Of a stretch of DNA of 18,498 bases, positions 6,816 to 13,396 are shown in pieces. A model generated the notes under the pieces. It made no database searches and was not told the DNA's origin. It saw only the letters and a list, made by a program, of their open reading frames with translations. Source of the DNA: Actinomycetota bacterium (GTDB lineage: Bacteria; Actinomycetota; Actinomycetes; Actinomycetales; Microbacteriaceae). Every line of letters begins with the position of its first letter. Position 1 is the stretch's first letter. A program made the translations under genes and the position numbers. The DNA lies in contig WLGA01000008.1 in assembly GCA_009703445.1 (NCBI GenBank), forward strand, positions 1 through 18,498, given 5' to 3'.

Positions 6816-8011
6816 TGGCCAAATCTGTGAGCCTTGTGCGCAATCTATCCAGCAAGATCTTGACCTATTTGATTCTGGGTGTAACCGGGATTTTAGTTCT
6901 GATCCCATTCCTGTTGGCCATCAGTGGTTCAGTGAAGACCGTGGATGACGTATTCACCTACCCTCCTCGATTCCTGCCTTATTCGGCAACATCTATAGAG
7001 ATTGACGGTAAGGAAGCGCCGTTGTTCGAGATTCCGATGGAAGACGGTTCGATTGGAGAATTTGCTCGAGTGAAGCAGGGTGTAACGGTTCGTCAATGGG
7101 TCGGTATCGAGGATCCCGCAGTCAAGTTCCTTGCGCCAAAGGAACAACTTCAAGACACCGGAAAAACAATTGAACTAGACGGTGAGACCGTTGGGGTGTT
7201 TAGCGACGCTGCCGGCAAGTCATTTGCCAACGTCGGCTCAGCCATCGTCGGAGCCTATCAAGACGCATCAGATCCCTCAGCACCCTTGTACTACGCGCCG
7301 AGTGCTGATTTGAAGCCTGTTGAATCGGTCTCCGCAGAAATCGGTAACTTCGGTGAAGTTCTGGCACTGAATGGTTTCGATAGATCGATTACAAATACTG
7401 TGCTTGTGACCATCTTGGTGGTGTCCGGGCAGCTGTTCACCAGCATCCTCGGCGGTTATGCGTTTGCACGTCTGCGATTCAAGGGTAGAGATAGCATCTT
7501 CCTGGTTTGGCTGGGCTCGATCATGATTCCGTTCGTTGTCGTCATAATCCCGCTGTTCCAGTTAATGGTGGGAATTGACTGGGTGAACAACCTTGGTTCT
7601 CTGGTTCTTCCGTTCGTATTCAGCGCTTACGGAACATTCCTAATGCGCCAATTCTTTGTCACGATTCCAAAGGAACTCGAAGAGGCGGCTCTGATTGATG
7701 GAGCTAGTCGATGGACAATTCTGTGGAAGATTTTTGTGCCGTTGTCGATTCCTGCGATCGCCACGCTAACTACATTTGCTTTCCTTTATGCGTGGAACTC
7801 ATTCCTGTGGCCTCTGATCGTCATCGATTCAGGAAACCAGGCCGCTTCGGTCTTGGCCCCTGCGCTATCGGTTCTTGGAGGCCGAGGAGCGGACTCTCCA
7901 AATCTGATCCTCGCCGGAATCATTCTCGCCATCGCGGCGCCAATCGCTGTGTTTATCTTTGCCCAGCGAGCGTTTGTTGAAAATGCTCAAAGTTCGGGCT
8001 TGAAGGGTTAG
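6815..8011 (+). CDS. Sugar ABC transporter permease, MalG/UgpE type, with extracytoplasmic insert
   Basis: The second channel subunit, 398 aa against the usual ~280-300. A first membrane helix (about 15-37) is followed by the family motif 'SGSVKTVDDVFTYPPRFLP'. A hydrophilic insert of roughly 120 residues (about 57-178) then carries acidic, strand-like sequence ('IEIDGKEAPLF', 'KTIELDGETVGVF'). The MalG core resumes at 'FDRSITNTVLVTILVVSGQ'. The EAA loop 'EEAALIDGASRWTILWKIFV' is at about 289-308. The insert follows the first helix of a subunit whose N terminus is cytoplasmic, so it should lie outside the membrane, where it could contact the binding protein or the ligand. The ATG overlaps the upstream permease stop. 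A strong terminator follows directly, so the operon ends here without an ATPase gene. Confidence 0.9.
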   Translation: MAKSVSLVRNLSSKILTYLILGVTGILVLIPFLLAISGSVKTVDDVFTYPPRFLPYSATSIEIDGKEAPLFEIPMEDGSIGEFARVKQGVTVRQWVGIEDPAVKFLAPKEQLQDTGKTIELDGETVGVFSDAAGKSFANVGSAIVGAYQDASDPSAPLYYAPSADLKPVESVSAEIGNFGEVLALNGFDRSITNTVLVTILVVSGQLFTSILGGYAFARLRFKGRDSIFLVWLGSIMIPFVVVIIPLFQLMVGIDWVNNLGSLVLPFVFSAYGTFLMRQFFVTIPKELEEAALIDGASRWTILWKIFVPLSIPAIATLTTFAFLYAWNSFLWPLIVIDSGNQAASVLAPALSVLGGRGADSPNLILAGIILAIAAPIAVFIFAQRAFVENAQSSGLKG

Positions 8012-8014
8012 AGC

Positions 8015-8049
8015 AAAAAAAGAGGGCCGGTGTCCGGCCCTCTTTTTTT
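8015..8049. terminator. Strong bidirectional rho-independent terminator (ABC operon / glpK)
   Basis: AGAGGGCCGG (8021-8030), loop TGT, CCGGCCCTCT (8034-8043): a perfect 10-bp GC-rich stem flanked by A6 on the left and T6-7 on the right, so it works in both directions. It separates the convergent permease and glpK genes and almost touches both stop codons. Confidence 0.93.
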
Positions 8050-8050
8050 A

Positions 8051-9535
8051 TTAGTTCTCGCCTTGGTGCGCCCAACCTCGGGAAATCTTGACCGCGCGCT
8101 GCCAGGAAATGTAGTTCCACTCGTCGAACTGCTTGTTGTCGAACACACGATCAACTTGAAACACCTCGCAGAGTTCTTTCTTGGATGACCAAATTCCAGT
8201 TCCGATGCCGGCAAGGAATGCCGCTCCAAGACCGGTTGACTCTAGGTTCTTGCCTCTAATGACCGGGATCTTTAGGCTATCTGCTTGCATCTCCATCAAG
8301 AGGTTATTTGCGGCTGCACCGCCGTCTGCTCGAATCGACTTGAGCTTCACATGGGTGTCCTGAGACATGGCATCAACCACGGCCCTAACCTGGAAGGCGA
8401 TTGCCTGAAGGGTTGCTCTGGCTAGATGAGCATCGGTCGTTCCTCGGGTGATGCCGAACATTGTGCCGCGAGCATAAGGGTCCCAGTGCGGGGCTCCAAG
8501 GCCTGATAGCGCAGGCACGAATGCAAGCCCTCCGGTGTCGGGAACCGACCTCGCGAGTGCTTCCACGTCGGAAGCGGTCTTGATGATTTTTAGTCCGTCG
8601 CGCAGCCACTGAACGGCAGCTCCAGCAATAAAGACCGACCCCTCCAGGGCGTAGGTAATGTCACCCGCGGGGCTCTGCCAAGCGATTGTTGAAAGAAGCC
8701 CGTGAGAACTTTCGACACGTTTCCTGCCGGTGTTACTGAGAATGAATGCGCCTGTGCCGTAGGTGCACTTGTTGTCGCCGACTTCGAATGCAGCTTGGCC
8801 AAACAGTGCAGCCTGTTGATCACCGGCAATTCCGGCAATTGGAATCTTTAGTCCAAGGAATGCTTCAGGTGAGGTGTTGTCAATAGCGCCATAAGTAGGA
8901 ACGATTTCTGGCAAGCGCGTTTTTGGAACCATAAATAGGTCAAGGAGCCCTGCGTCCCAGGTGCCCGAAGTAATGTCCATGAGTTGGGTTCGGGAGGCGT
9001 TTGAGGCATCCGTTACGTGCCTTCTTCCCGCGGTCAAGCGAGCCACGAGGTATGAATCCACAGTGCCAAATAGAACCTGACCTGAAGTCACACCTGACCA
9101 GATATCCGGCTCGTTCTTTGCAATCCAGAGCAGCTTAGAGGAGGAGAAATACGGGTCTAGACCTAGGCCGGTTTTCCGGCGAACTTCCTCTTCAACACCT
9201 GAATTGCGAATGTCAAGAACTAGGTTCGATGATCGTCTGTCTTGCCAGACAATGGCGTTTCTTGGGGATTTTAGAGTGTCCTTATCCCAGAGGACGACCG
9301 TCTCTCTTTGATTTGTTATGCCGAGCGCTGTTGGAGTCGCCCCCGAGGCATCGACAGCCTGCTTCGCCGACTTTAGCGTTGCCTGCCAAATTTCTTCGGG
9401 ATCATGTTCCACCCAACCTGAACGTGGGAAATGCTGGGGAAATTCAGTATGGCTCTTGGAAATTATCTGTCCGTCGACGTCGACGACTAGAGCCGTGACA
9501 CCGGTTGTTCCGGCATCAATCGAAAGAACTGCCAC
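8051..9535 (-). CDS. glpK: Glycerol kinase
   Basis: Phosphorylates glycerol to sn-glycerol-3-phosphate using ATP (FGGY carbohydrate kinase fold, cytoplasm). Diagnostic stretches, numbered from the GTG at 9535, are: 'DAGTTGVTALVVD' (phosphate 1 loop), 'GWVEHDP' (40-46), 'GITNQRETVVLWD' (72-84, glycerol-binding Arg/Glu), 'AIVWQDRR', 'DPYFSSSKLLW' (Tyr of the glycerol site), 'AGIAGDQQAALFGQ' (Asp239/Gln240) and 'YGTGAFILSNTG'. The length of 494 aa is normal. The frame is open to a GTG at 9580, but the GTG at 9535 has AAAGGAAA just upstream and aligns with the usual family start just before the DxGTT motif. It is divergent from glpD across a repeat-bearing regulatory region; an extended -10 (TGATAATGT) precedes it. 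No glycerol facilitator gene is in the window. Confidence 0.95.
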   Translation of the reverse strand: MAVLSIDAGTTGVTALVVDVDGQIISKSHTEFPQHFPRSGWVEHDPEEIWQATLKSAKQAVDASGATPTALGITNQRETVVLWDKDTLKSPRNAIVWQDRRSSNLVLDIRNSGVEEEVRRKTGLGLDPYFSSSKLLWIAKNEPDIWSGVTSGQVLFGTVDSYLVARLTAGRRHVTDASNASRTQLMDITSGTWDAGLLDLFMVPKTRLPEIVPTYGAIDNTSPEAFLGLKIPIAGIAGDQQAALFGQAAFEVGDNKCTYGTGAFILSNTGRKRVESSHGLLSTIAWQSPAGDITYALEGSVFIAGAAVQWLRDGLKIIKTASDVEALARSVPDTGGLAFVPALSGLGAPHWDPYARGTMFGITRGTTDAHLARATLQAIAFQVRAVVDAMSQDTHVKLKSIRADGGAAANNLLMEMQADSLKIPVIRGKNLESTGLGAAFLAGIGTGIWSSKKELCEVFQVDRVFDNKQFDEWNYISWQRAVKISRGWAHQGEN

Positions 9536-9592
9536 GTGATTTTTCCTTTGAAATGTGGGTGCTGCTCGGAATTTTTCCACCCGCTCCTCTCG

Positions 9593-9621
9593 ACATTATC
9601 AAAGCCAAGCGGGCTGTTACC
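9593..9621 (-). promoter_or_regulatory. Putative glpK promoter (extended -10)
   Basis: Read on the minus strand: TGATAATGT (9593-9601), i.e. TG-n-TANNNT, an extended -10. With a 17-nt spacer the -35 position falls on GGTAAC (9616-9621), a poor -35 that coincides with the first CGTTA-type unit. The transcript would start near 9586 with a leader of about 50 nt and an AAAGGAAA ribosome binding site. Confidence 0.5.
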
Positions 9622-9676
9622 GTTTCGTTATCTCACCTGTTATCAACCGTTATGACTACCACAAGGTTTCGTTACC
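9614..9676 (+). promoter_or_regulatory. Tandem, helically phased CGTTA elements (putative operator array)
   Basis: Five units share the core GTTA: CTGTTACC (9614), TCGTTATC (9625), CTGTTATC (9637), CCGTTATG (9647) and TCGTTACC (9669). Their GTTA cores start at 9616, 9627, 9639, 9649 and 9671, spaced 11, 12, 10 and 22 bp, consistent with one face of the DNA. The core consensus is roughly YYGTTAYM. The array overlaps the -35 position of the putative glpK promoter. The same unit and spacing occur upstream of the galactoside genes. A GlpR-like (DeoR family) regulator is a reasonable candidate but is not encoded here. Confidence 0.6.
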
Positions 9677-9709
9677 TACCGCGCATACGGTTTTTAGTGG
9701 AGGCTAAAA

Positions 9710-11254
9710 ATGACACGAAATGGATTGCAATCATCGGGGTTGGCAGACCTGCCCTTCGATGCCGTGATCATCGGAGCCGGCATAAATGGAGCGGTTTCGG
9801 CCGCCGCGCTTAGCTCGCGCGGGCTAAAGGTTTTAATCATTGATCAGGGTGATTTCGCATCGATGACTAGCCAGCAATCGAGCAACCTTGTCTGGGGTGG
9901 AATCAAGTACCTCCAGTCCTATGAGTTCTGGTTGGTGTTCAAGCTTTGCCTAGCTCGCGCTCGTTTGATGAAGGAGTACCCAAACCGGATTCGAAAAATT
10001 GGATTTTTGGCTGCACTTGGCCCCGACGCGCCGTTTGGACCCCTGTTAGCGAGATTTGGCACCCTCGCATACTGGGCCATCGGGCTTTTCACCACCCCTG
10101 CTCCTAGAACGTTTAGCCTAAGAGCCGCACTCAACCTGGAGCCAAGGTTTGCGCCCGATGCACTCCGAGGCGCGGTGCGCTACTTCGATGGCATGCTTCC
10201 CGACAACGACTCTCGATTTGTCTGGGATTTCGTGCGAAAGGCAAAGTCATTCGGTGCACAGGTACACAACTATGTGCGTCTCGACTCTGCCGCAAGAGTT
10301 GATGGAATTTGGACCCTACGGGTGACCGACCAGATTTCCGGAGCAGAACACACAGTAAAATCTCGCTCAGTTATAAACGCCGCCGGCCCGCTGGTTGCAG
10401 AAGTGTTGAAGTCTGCCAAGTCTCAATCAAAGACCGGATTGGTTTTCTCAAAGGGCATCCACCTCGTTGTCCAAAAGCTCACTGAAGATGACCGAGTGCT
10501 TGCTTTTTGGGACGAACAAAAGCGTCTCTTCTATGTAATTCCCATGGGTGACCGAAGTGTTGTCGGGACAACCGACACTAGAGTCACCGACCCATTCGAG
10601 AAGGTCACGGATGAAGACCGCGAGTTTGTCCTTCGACAGATCAATCGAAGCATGAATCTTGAAACCCCTCTCACCAAGGAATCCATCATCTCCGAACGAT
10701 GTGGTGTTAGGTCATTAGTGATAGATCAAGGCCAATCCGGCGAATCGGATGATTGGCACAAACTTTCGAGGAAGCACGTAATCGAGGTCGACGCTCAGCA
10801 AAACATTCTGAGCATATTTGGCGGCAAGCTAACCGACTGCCTGAACGTTGGCGATGAAGTCGTCGCTCATTTCAAAAAAATGGGTTTTCAAGTCGGTAAA
10901 TCAAAAAAGTGGTTTGGTGAAGGAGTCGGCCTTATGCCGCCCACTTTCCTTCAACAAGTGCAGAGCCTTTGTCTGAGCACTGAGAGTGCCGACAGAGTGG
11001 CCGCGGGTCTCTGGCGGCGGCATGGAATGCAGGCTCAGCACATAATCGACTCAACCAGTCATCTGCTCGAAGAGGTTTTCGAAGGCACAGGGATTACCTA
11101 CCCCGAGGTTTCTCACATTATTCACACCGAAATGGTGATCAAGGCAGAAGATGTGCTCAGGCGAAGGTTGCCGTTAGCGATGTTGCGCTCTGAAGGTGAC
11201 ATTGCTTCGAATGACAAACTCCAGGAGATTCTGCGAGTTGAGAACCTGACTTAG
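9710..11254 (+). CDS. glpD: FAD-dependent glycerol-3-phosphate dehydrogenase
   Basis: Oxidises sn-glycerol-3-phosphate to dihydroxyacetone phosphate, passing electrons to the quinone pool; a peripheral membrane enzyme of the DAO superfamily. The 514-aa protein opens with a Rossmann dinucleotide motif 'AVIIGAGINGAVSAAALSSRG' (about 18-38), then 'DQGDFASMTSQQSSNLVWGG' and 'IKYLQSYEFWLV'. The position matches the family's 'SSKLIHGGLRYL' signature, but with Asn-Leu-Val-Trp replacing Lys-Leu-Ile-His. Further landmarks are 'YFDGMLPDNDSRFVWDFVR', 'VINAAGPLVAEV', 'VFSKGIHLVV', 'YVIPMGDRSVVGTTDT', 'ERCGVRSLV' and 'SIFGGKLTDCLNVGDEVV' near the end of the catalytic part. A C-terminal helical domain follows. 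The start is fixed by AGTGGAGG upstream. Divergent glpK supplies its substrate. The atypical signature suggests a divergent subgroup; glycerol-3-phosphate remains the best substrate guess. Confidence 0.9.
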   Translation: MTRNGLQSSGLADLPFDAVIIGAGINGAVSAAALSSRGLKVLIIDQGDFASMTSQQSSNLVWGGIKYLQSYEFWLVFKLCLARARLMKEYPNRIRKIGFLAALGPDAPFGPLLARFGTLAYWAIGLFTTPAPRTFSLRAALNLEPRFAPDALRGAVRYFDGMLPDNDSRFVWDFVRKAKSFGAQVHNYVRLDSAARVDGIWTLRVTDQISGAEHTVKSRSVINAAGPLVAEVLKSAKSQSKTGLVFSKGIHLVVQKLTEDDRVLAFWDEQKRLFYVIPMGDRSVVGTTDTRVTDPFEKVTDEDREFVLRQINRSMNLETPLTKESIISERCGVRSLVIDQGQSGESDDWHKLSRKHVIEVDAQQNILSIFGGKLTDCLNVGDEVVAHFKKMGFQVGKSKKWFGEGVGLMPPTFLQQVQSLCLSTESADRVAAGLWRRHGMQAQHIIDSTSHLLEEVFEGTGITYPEVSHIIHTEMVIKAEDVLRRRLPLAMLRSEGDIASNDKLQEILRVENLT

Positions 11255-11257
11255 AAC

Positions 11258-11278
11258 GATAGCGAGTCCAACGCTATC
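11258..11278 (+). terminator. Short hairpin after glpD (possible first terminator)
   Basis: GATAGCG (11258-11264), loop AGTCCAA, CGCTATC (11272-11278), followed by TTCTATTC. The 7-bp stem begins 3 nt after the glpD stop. The T-rich tail is short, so it may be a partial terminator backed up by the stronger one downstream. Confidence 0.45.
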
Positions 11279-11314
11279 TTCTATTCGCCAACTGTGAAAA
11301 CAGTGCAGGCGGAG

Positions 11315-11349
11315 ATAAAACCCCACCATCTGAGTGGGGTTTTATTTTT
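11315..11349. terminator. Rho-independent terminator between glpD and Gfo/Idh gene
   Basis: ATAAAACCCCAC (11315-11326), loop CATCTGA, GTGGGGTTTTAT (11334-11345), followed by TTTT: a 12-bp stem and U tract suited to end glpD. On the minus strand the stem ends in U-rich sequence too, so it may also serve the convergent gene. Confidence 0.88.
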
Positions 11350-11371
11350 GAGCGATGTTTACTTCGAGAAG

Positions 11372-12562
11372 TTAGGCGATTGAATCAGAATTTGGAATTT
11401 GAAGCTTTACACCACCGGCAAGAGCCGACTCGTGCGCCCAGACTCCCGGTGCGGTGAACCTAGCGGCGTCATGGACGTTCATGGGTGCCTTGCGCTGACC
11501 AACTGCATCCATGACGAAATCATCAACCATGAACTGGTGAGAACCGCCGTGGCCGTTGGAGAGGCCTTCGAACTCCTTGGGAAGTTGGCTCCGGTCGTGA
11601 ACACTTGCGAAACCTCCGTCCCAAAGATTCTCCGATACGAAGTCTGGCTCTAGAGATCGAGGGTCTTCGACATCGGAGAAAGTGGAAATCTTTTTGGTGA
11701 CAATCTCAAAGTTGGTCTTTGTTGCCCAGGATGCATAACCAACCTGCTGCTCAAATGAGCCTTCTGTGCCAAAAATACTCATTCTCACGGTCGGCTCAAG
11801 TGGCGCTGTGCCCACTCGTCGTAGTTCGGCGATTCTCATCACGCCGCCGTCGCTTGTTTCGAAGAGGGCAATCTGGTTACTCTGACTGTTCTTCCATAGG
11901 CTCACGCTTGGATCAAATATTCCGTCGTTAACTGTGTCCTCCAGCCCGAAACAAGTAACCGATCTCGCGTGAGCGCCAGTAATTGAGAGAACTGCGCTAA
12001 CCGAGTGGGTTGAGTAGAGCATTGGAGGGAAGCTTGCTGTGGCCTTCCAGTTGTCGCCACCGTTTGCTGCATAGGCGTCGCTGAACCCGTGCGACATATC
12101 GTGGAGATACTCGCCTTCGCCATAAACAAAGCGTCCAAGCTCACCGGAGTTGAACTTCTGGCGAGCAAAAACCACCGCAGGGTAGTAGTAGCTGGTTTCG
12201 GCCATGAAGTAAGTGAGTTGAGTGGCACTGGCCGCGGCAACCAGATCTTCAATCTCCTGAGCAGTAAGGCCCATCGGGACAGCCGTGTAGACGTGACGAC
12301 CATTAGCTAGAGCTTCCAGGGCAATCTGGGCATGGGTCCAGCGAGGGGTAAAAATAGCCACCGCATCAAAATCGCTGTGCCAAAACTCTGACAAGCTAGC
12401 AAAGGTTTTTGCGATGGAAAACTCTGCGGCTACTCGCCTTCTTCGCTCGGCGTCTAGCTCAACGAGTGCGACTTCTTCGACGAAAGGATGTGCTTGAAAC
12501 AGGGGAATGAAAGATGAAGAGAACTGACCTCCGCCGATTACGCCGACACGCAATTTCTTCAT
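11372..12562 (-). CDS. Gfo/Idh/MocA-family protein (sugar oxidoreductase-like), lacking the EKP lysine
   Basis: A 396-aa protein with an N-terminal Rossmann domain ('RVGVIGGGQFSSSFIPLF', residues 5-22; 'ALVELDAERRRRVA') and a C-terminal alpha/beta domain of the GFO_IDH_MocA type. At the position where family dehydrogenases have the catalytic EKP motif it reads 'HVYTAVPMG' (Lys expected at residue 95 is Val). The later motif is 'PPMLYSTHSVSAVLSITG' (His186). Family members with His but no EKP lysine include NAD-dependent glycosidases (GH109 type), so a redox-neutral glycosidase is an alternative to a sugar dehydrogenase. The start is set by CAGGAGAAATA before the ATG at 12562. It is transcribed toward glpD but separated from it by terminators. 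The substrate is unknown, probably a sugar or polyol. Confidence 0.82.
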   Translation of the reverse strand: MKKLRVGVIGGGQFSSSFIPLFQAHPFVEEVALVELDAERRRRVAAEFSIAKTFASLSEFWHSDFDAVAIFTPRWTHAQIALEALANGRHVYTAVPMGLTAQEIEDLVAAASATQLTYFMAETSYYYPAVVFARQKFNSGELGRFVYGEGEYLHDMSHGFSDAYAANGGDNWKATASFPPMLYSTHSVSAVLSITGAHARSVTCFGLEDTVNDGIFDPSVSLWKNSQSNQIALFETSDGGVMRIAELRRVGTAPLEPTVRMSIFGTEGSFEQQVGYASWATKTNFEIVTKKISTFSDVEDPRSLEPDFVSENLWDGGFASVHDRSQLPKEFEGLSNGHGGSHQFMVDDFVMDAVGQRKAPMNVHDAARFTAPGVWAHESALAGGVKLQIPNSDSIA

Positions 12563-12619
12563 TATTTCTCCTGGTGATTTGAAGTTGTCTAAAGCCTAAT
12601 GTTCAGGTGAGGAAGGGGG

Positions 12620-12631
12620 TAGGGTATCAGC
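12620..12631 (+). promoter_or_regulatory. -10 box for leaderless FKBP transcript
   Basis: TAGGGT at 12620-12625 fits TANNNT and occupies -12 to -7 relative to the ATG at 12632, so transcription should begin at the start codon. No SD with normal spacing is present: the G-rich tract before it is too far away or overlaps the -10. Confidence 0.45.
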
Positions 12632-13000
12632 ATGACAAATCTTCAGCCTCCAGTTCTAGAACCAATGCTCGAGCCAGCACCTAGCGTGCTCACCATCCAA
12701 GAAGTTGTTGTTGGCGACGGCGTTGAAGCTCCAGCTGACTCAACCGTGAAGGTTCACTACCTTGGCGTCGACTACGAAACCGGTGAAGAGTTCGACTCTT
12801 CATGGAGCCGTGGCGAAGCAATCGAGTTCCCGCTAAACCGCCTGATCAAGGGCTGGCAAGAGGGCATTCCAGGGATGAAGGTTGGCGGCCGCCGCACGCT
12901 TATCTGCCCACCAGAAATGGCTTACGGTCCTGCCGGTGGCGGTCACCGCCTTTCGGGGCGCACCTTGGTCTTCGTAATCGACCTTTTGGGTGTCGCTTAG
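12632..13000 (+). CDS. FKBP-type peptidyl-prolyl cis-trans isomerase
   Basis: A 122-aa cytoplasmic single-domain FKBP that catalyses cis-trans isomerisation of Xaa-Pro bonds. Family hallmarks are 'STVKVHYLGVDYETGEEFDS' (37-56), 'FPLNRLIKGWQEGIPGMKVG' (66-85), 'RRTLICPPEMAYGPAG' and 'LVFVIDLLGV' at the end. The Tyr of the first strand, Phe/Asp of the 'EFDSS' loop and Trp of 'KGWQEGI' correspond to the usual rapamycin/proline pocket. The N-terminal ~20 residues are proline-rich ('PPVLEPMLEPAP') and contain no secretion signal. A TAGGGT box sits just before the ATG, implying a leaderless transcript. The stop directly abuts the stop of the convergent YCII gene. Confidence 0.93.
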   Translation: MTNLQPPVLEPMLEPAPSVLTIQEVVVGDGVEAPADSTVKVHYLGVDYETGEEFDSSWSRGEAIEFPLNRLIKGWQEGIPGMKVGGRRTLICPPEMAYGPAGGGHRLSGRTLVFVIDLLGVA

Positions 13001-13345
13001 TTAGTTGACCGACTCTGGGTCGTCAATGAATTCGCGAACCTCTTGCGGGCAACGGCAAGACTTAGCGATTTTGGCGGCCCAGTAATAGGCAGTCTCGGCA
13101 TCAGGCACCTCTAGAACAGAGAATCCGCCAAGCACAACATCGCTTTTGGCGATTGGCCCTGGCTTTACAGAACCATCCTCGGTTACGACTACGGGGTCGT
13201 AGGTGTGAAAGCCTCCGCCAAAAATCCAGACGCCGGCTTCCTTAGCTTCGCGAACAACAGCGTGTGATTCGTCGGCGACTTGTTCCCACTCGTCGTCGGC
13301 GACCTGCATGTCGCCGTCGTTGAAAGAAATAATGAATCTAGCCAC
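13001..13345 (-). CDS. YCII-domain (YciI-like/DGPF) protein
   Basis: A 114-aa protein of the YCII superfamily, a ferredoxin-like alpha+beta fold with poorly known biochemistry (some members are dehydratases or dehalogenase-like; others accompany ECF sigma factors). Recognisable parts are 'ARFIISFNDGD', 'EAKEAGVWIFGGGF', 'VVVTEDGSVKPGPIAKSDVV', 'GGFSVLEVPDAETAYYWAAK' and 'EVREFIDDPES'. The start is a GTG at 13345 with a perfect AGGAGG five bases upstream. No sigma factor gene is adjacent, and the function is unknown. A Cys pair in 'SCRCPQEVREF' near the C terminus replaces the more usual charged segment. Confidence 0.82.
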   Translation of the reverse strand: MARFIISFNDGDMQVADDEWEQVADESHAVVREAKEAGVWIFGGGFHTYDPVVVTEDGSVKPGPIAKSDVVLGGFSVLEVPDAETAYYWAAKIAKSCRCPQEVREFIDDPESVN

Positions 13346-13396
13346 AGGAGCCTCCTACTTATTGGGCTCAGTCTAGAGAATTGGCGAATAATCGAC

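Larger units (their letters stand above)
9536..9709. promoter_or_regulatory. Divergent glpK-glpD control region
   Basis: A 174-bp region holding the glpK promoter, a tandem CGTTA array (listed separately) and the glpD ribosome binding site AGTGGAGG (9696-9703, 6 nt before the ATG). No clear -10/-35 pair for glpD was identified. No extra gene is visible. Confidence 0.7.

Noticed and set aside
3703..8011. Importer as a glycerol-3-phosphate (Ugp) system because glpK/glpD are near
   Set aside because: A Ugp system would make glpK unnecessary, and the divergent GH42 gene points to a galactoside; not excluded by sequence alone.
9536..9580. Longer glpK start at GTG 9580
   Set aside because: The GTG at 9535 has AAAGGAAA upstream and matches the family start just before DAGTT.
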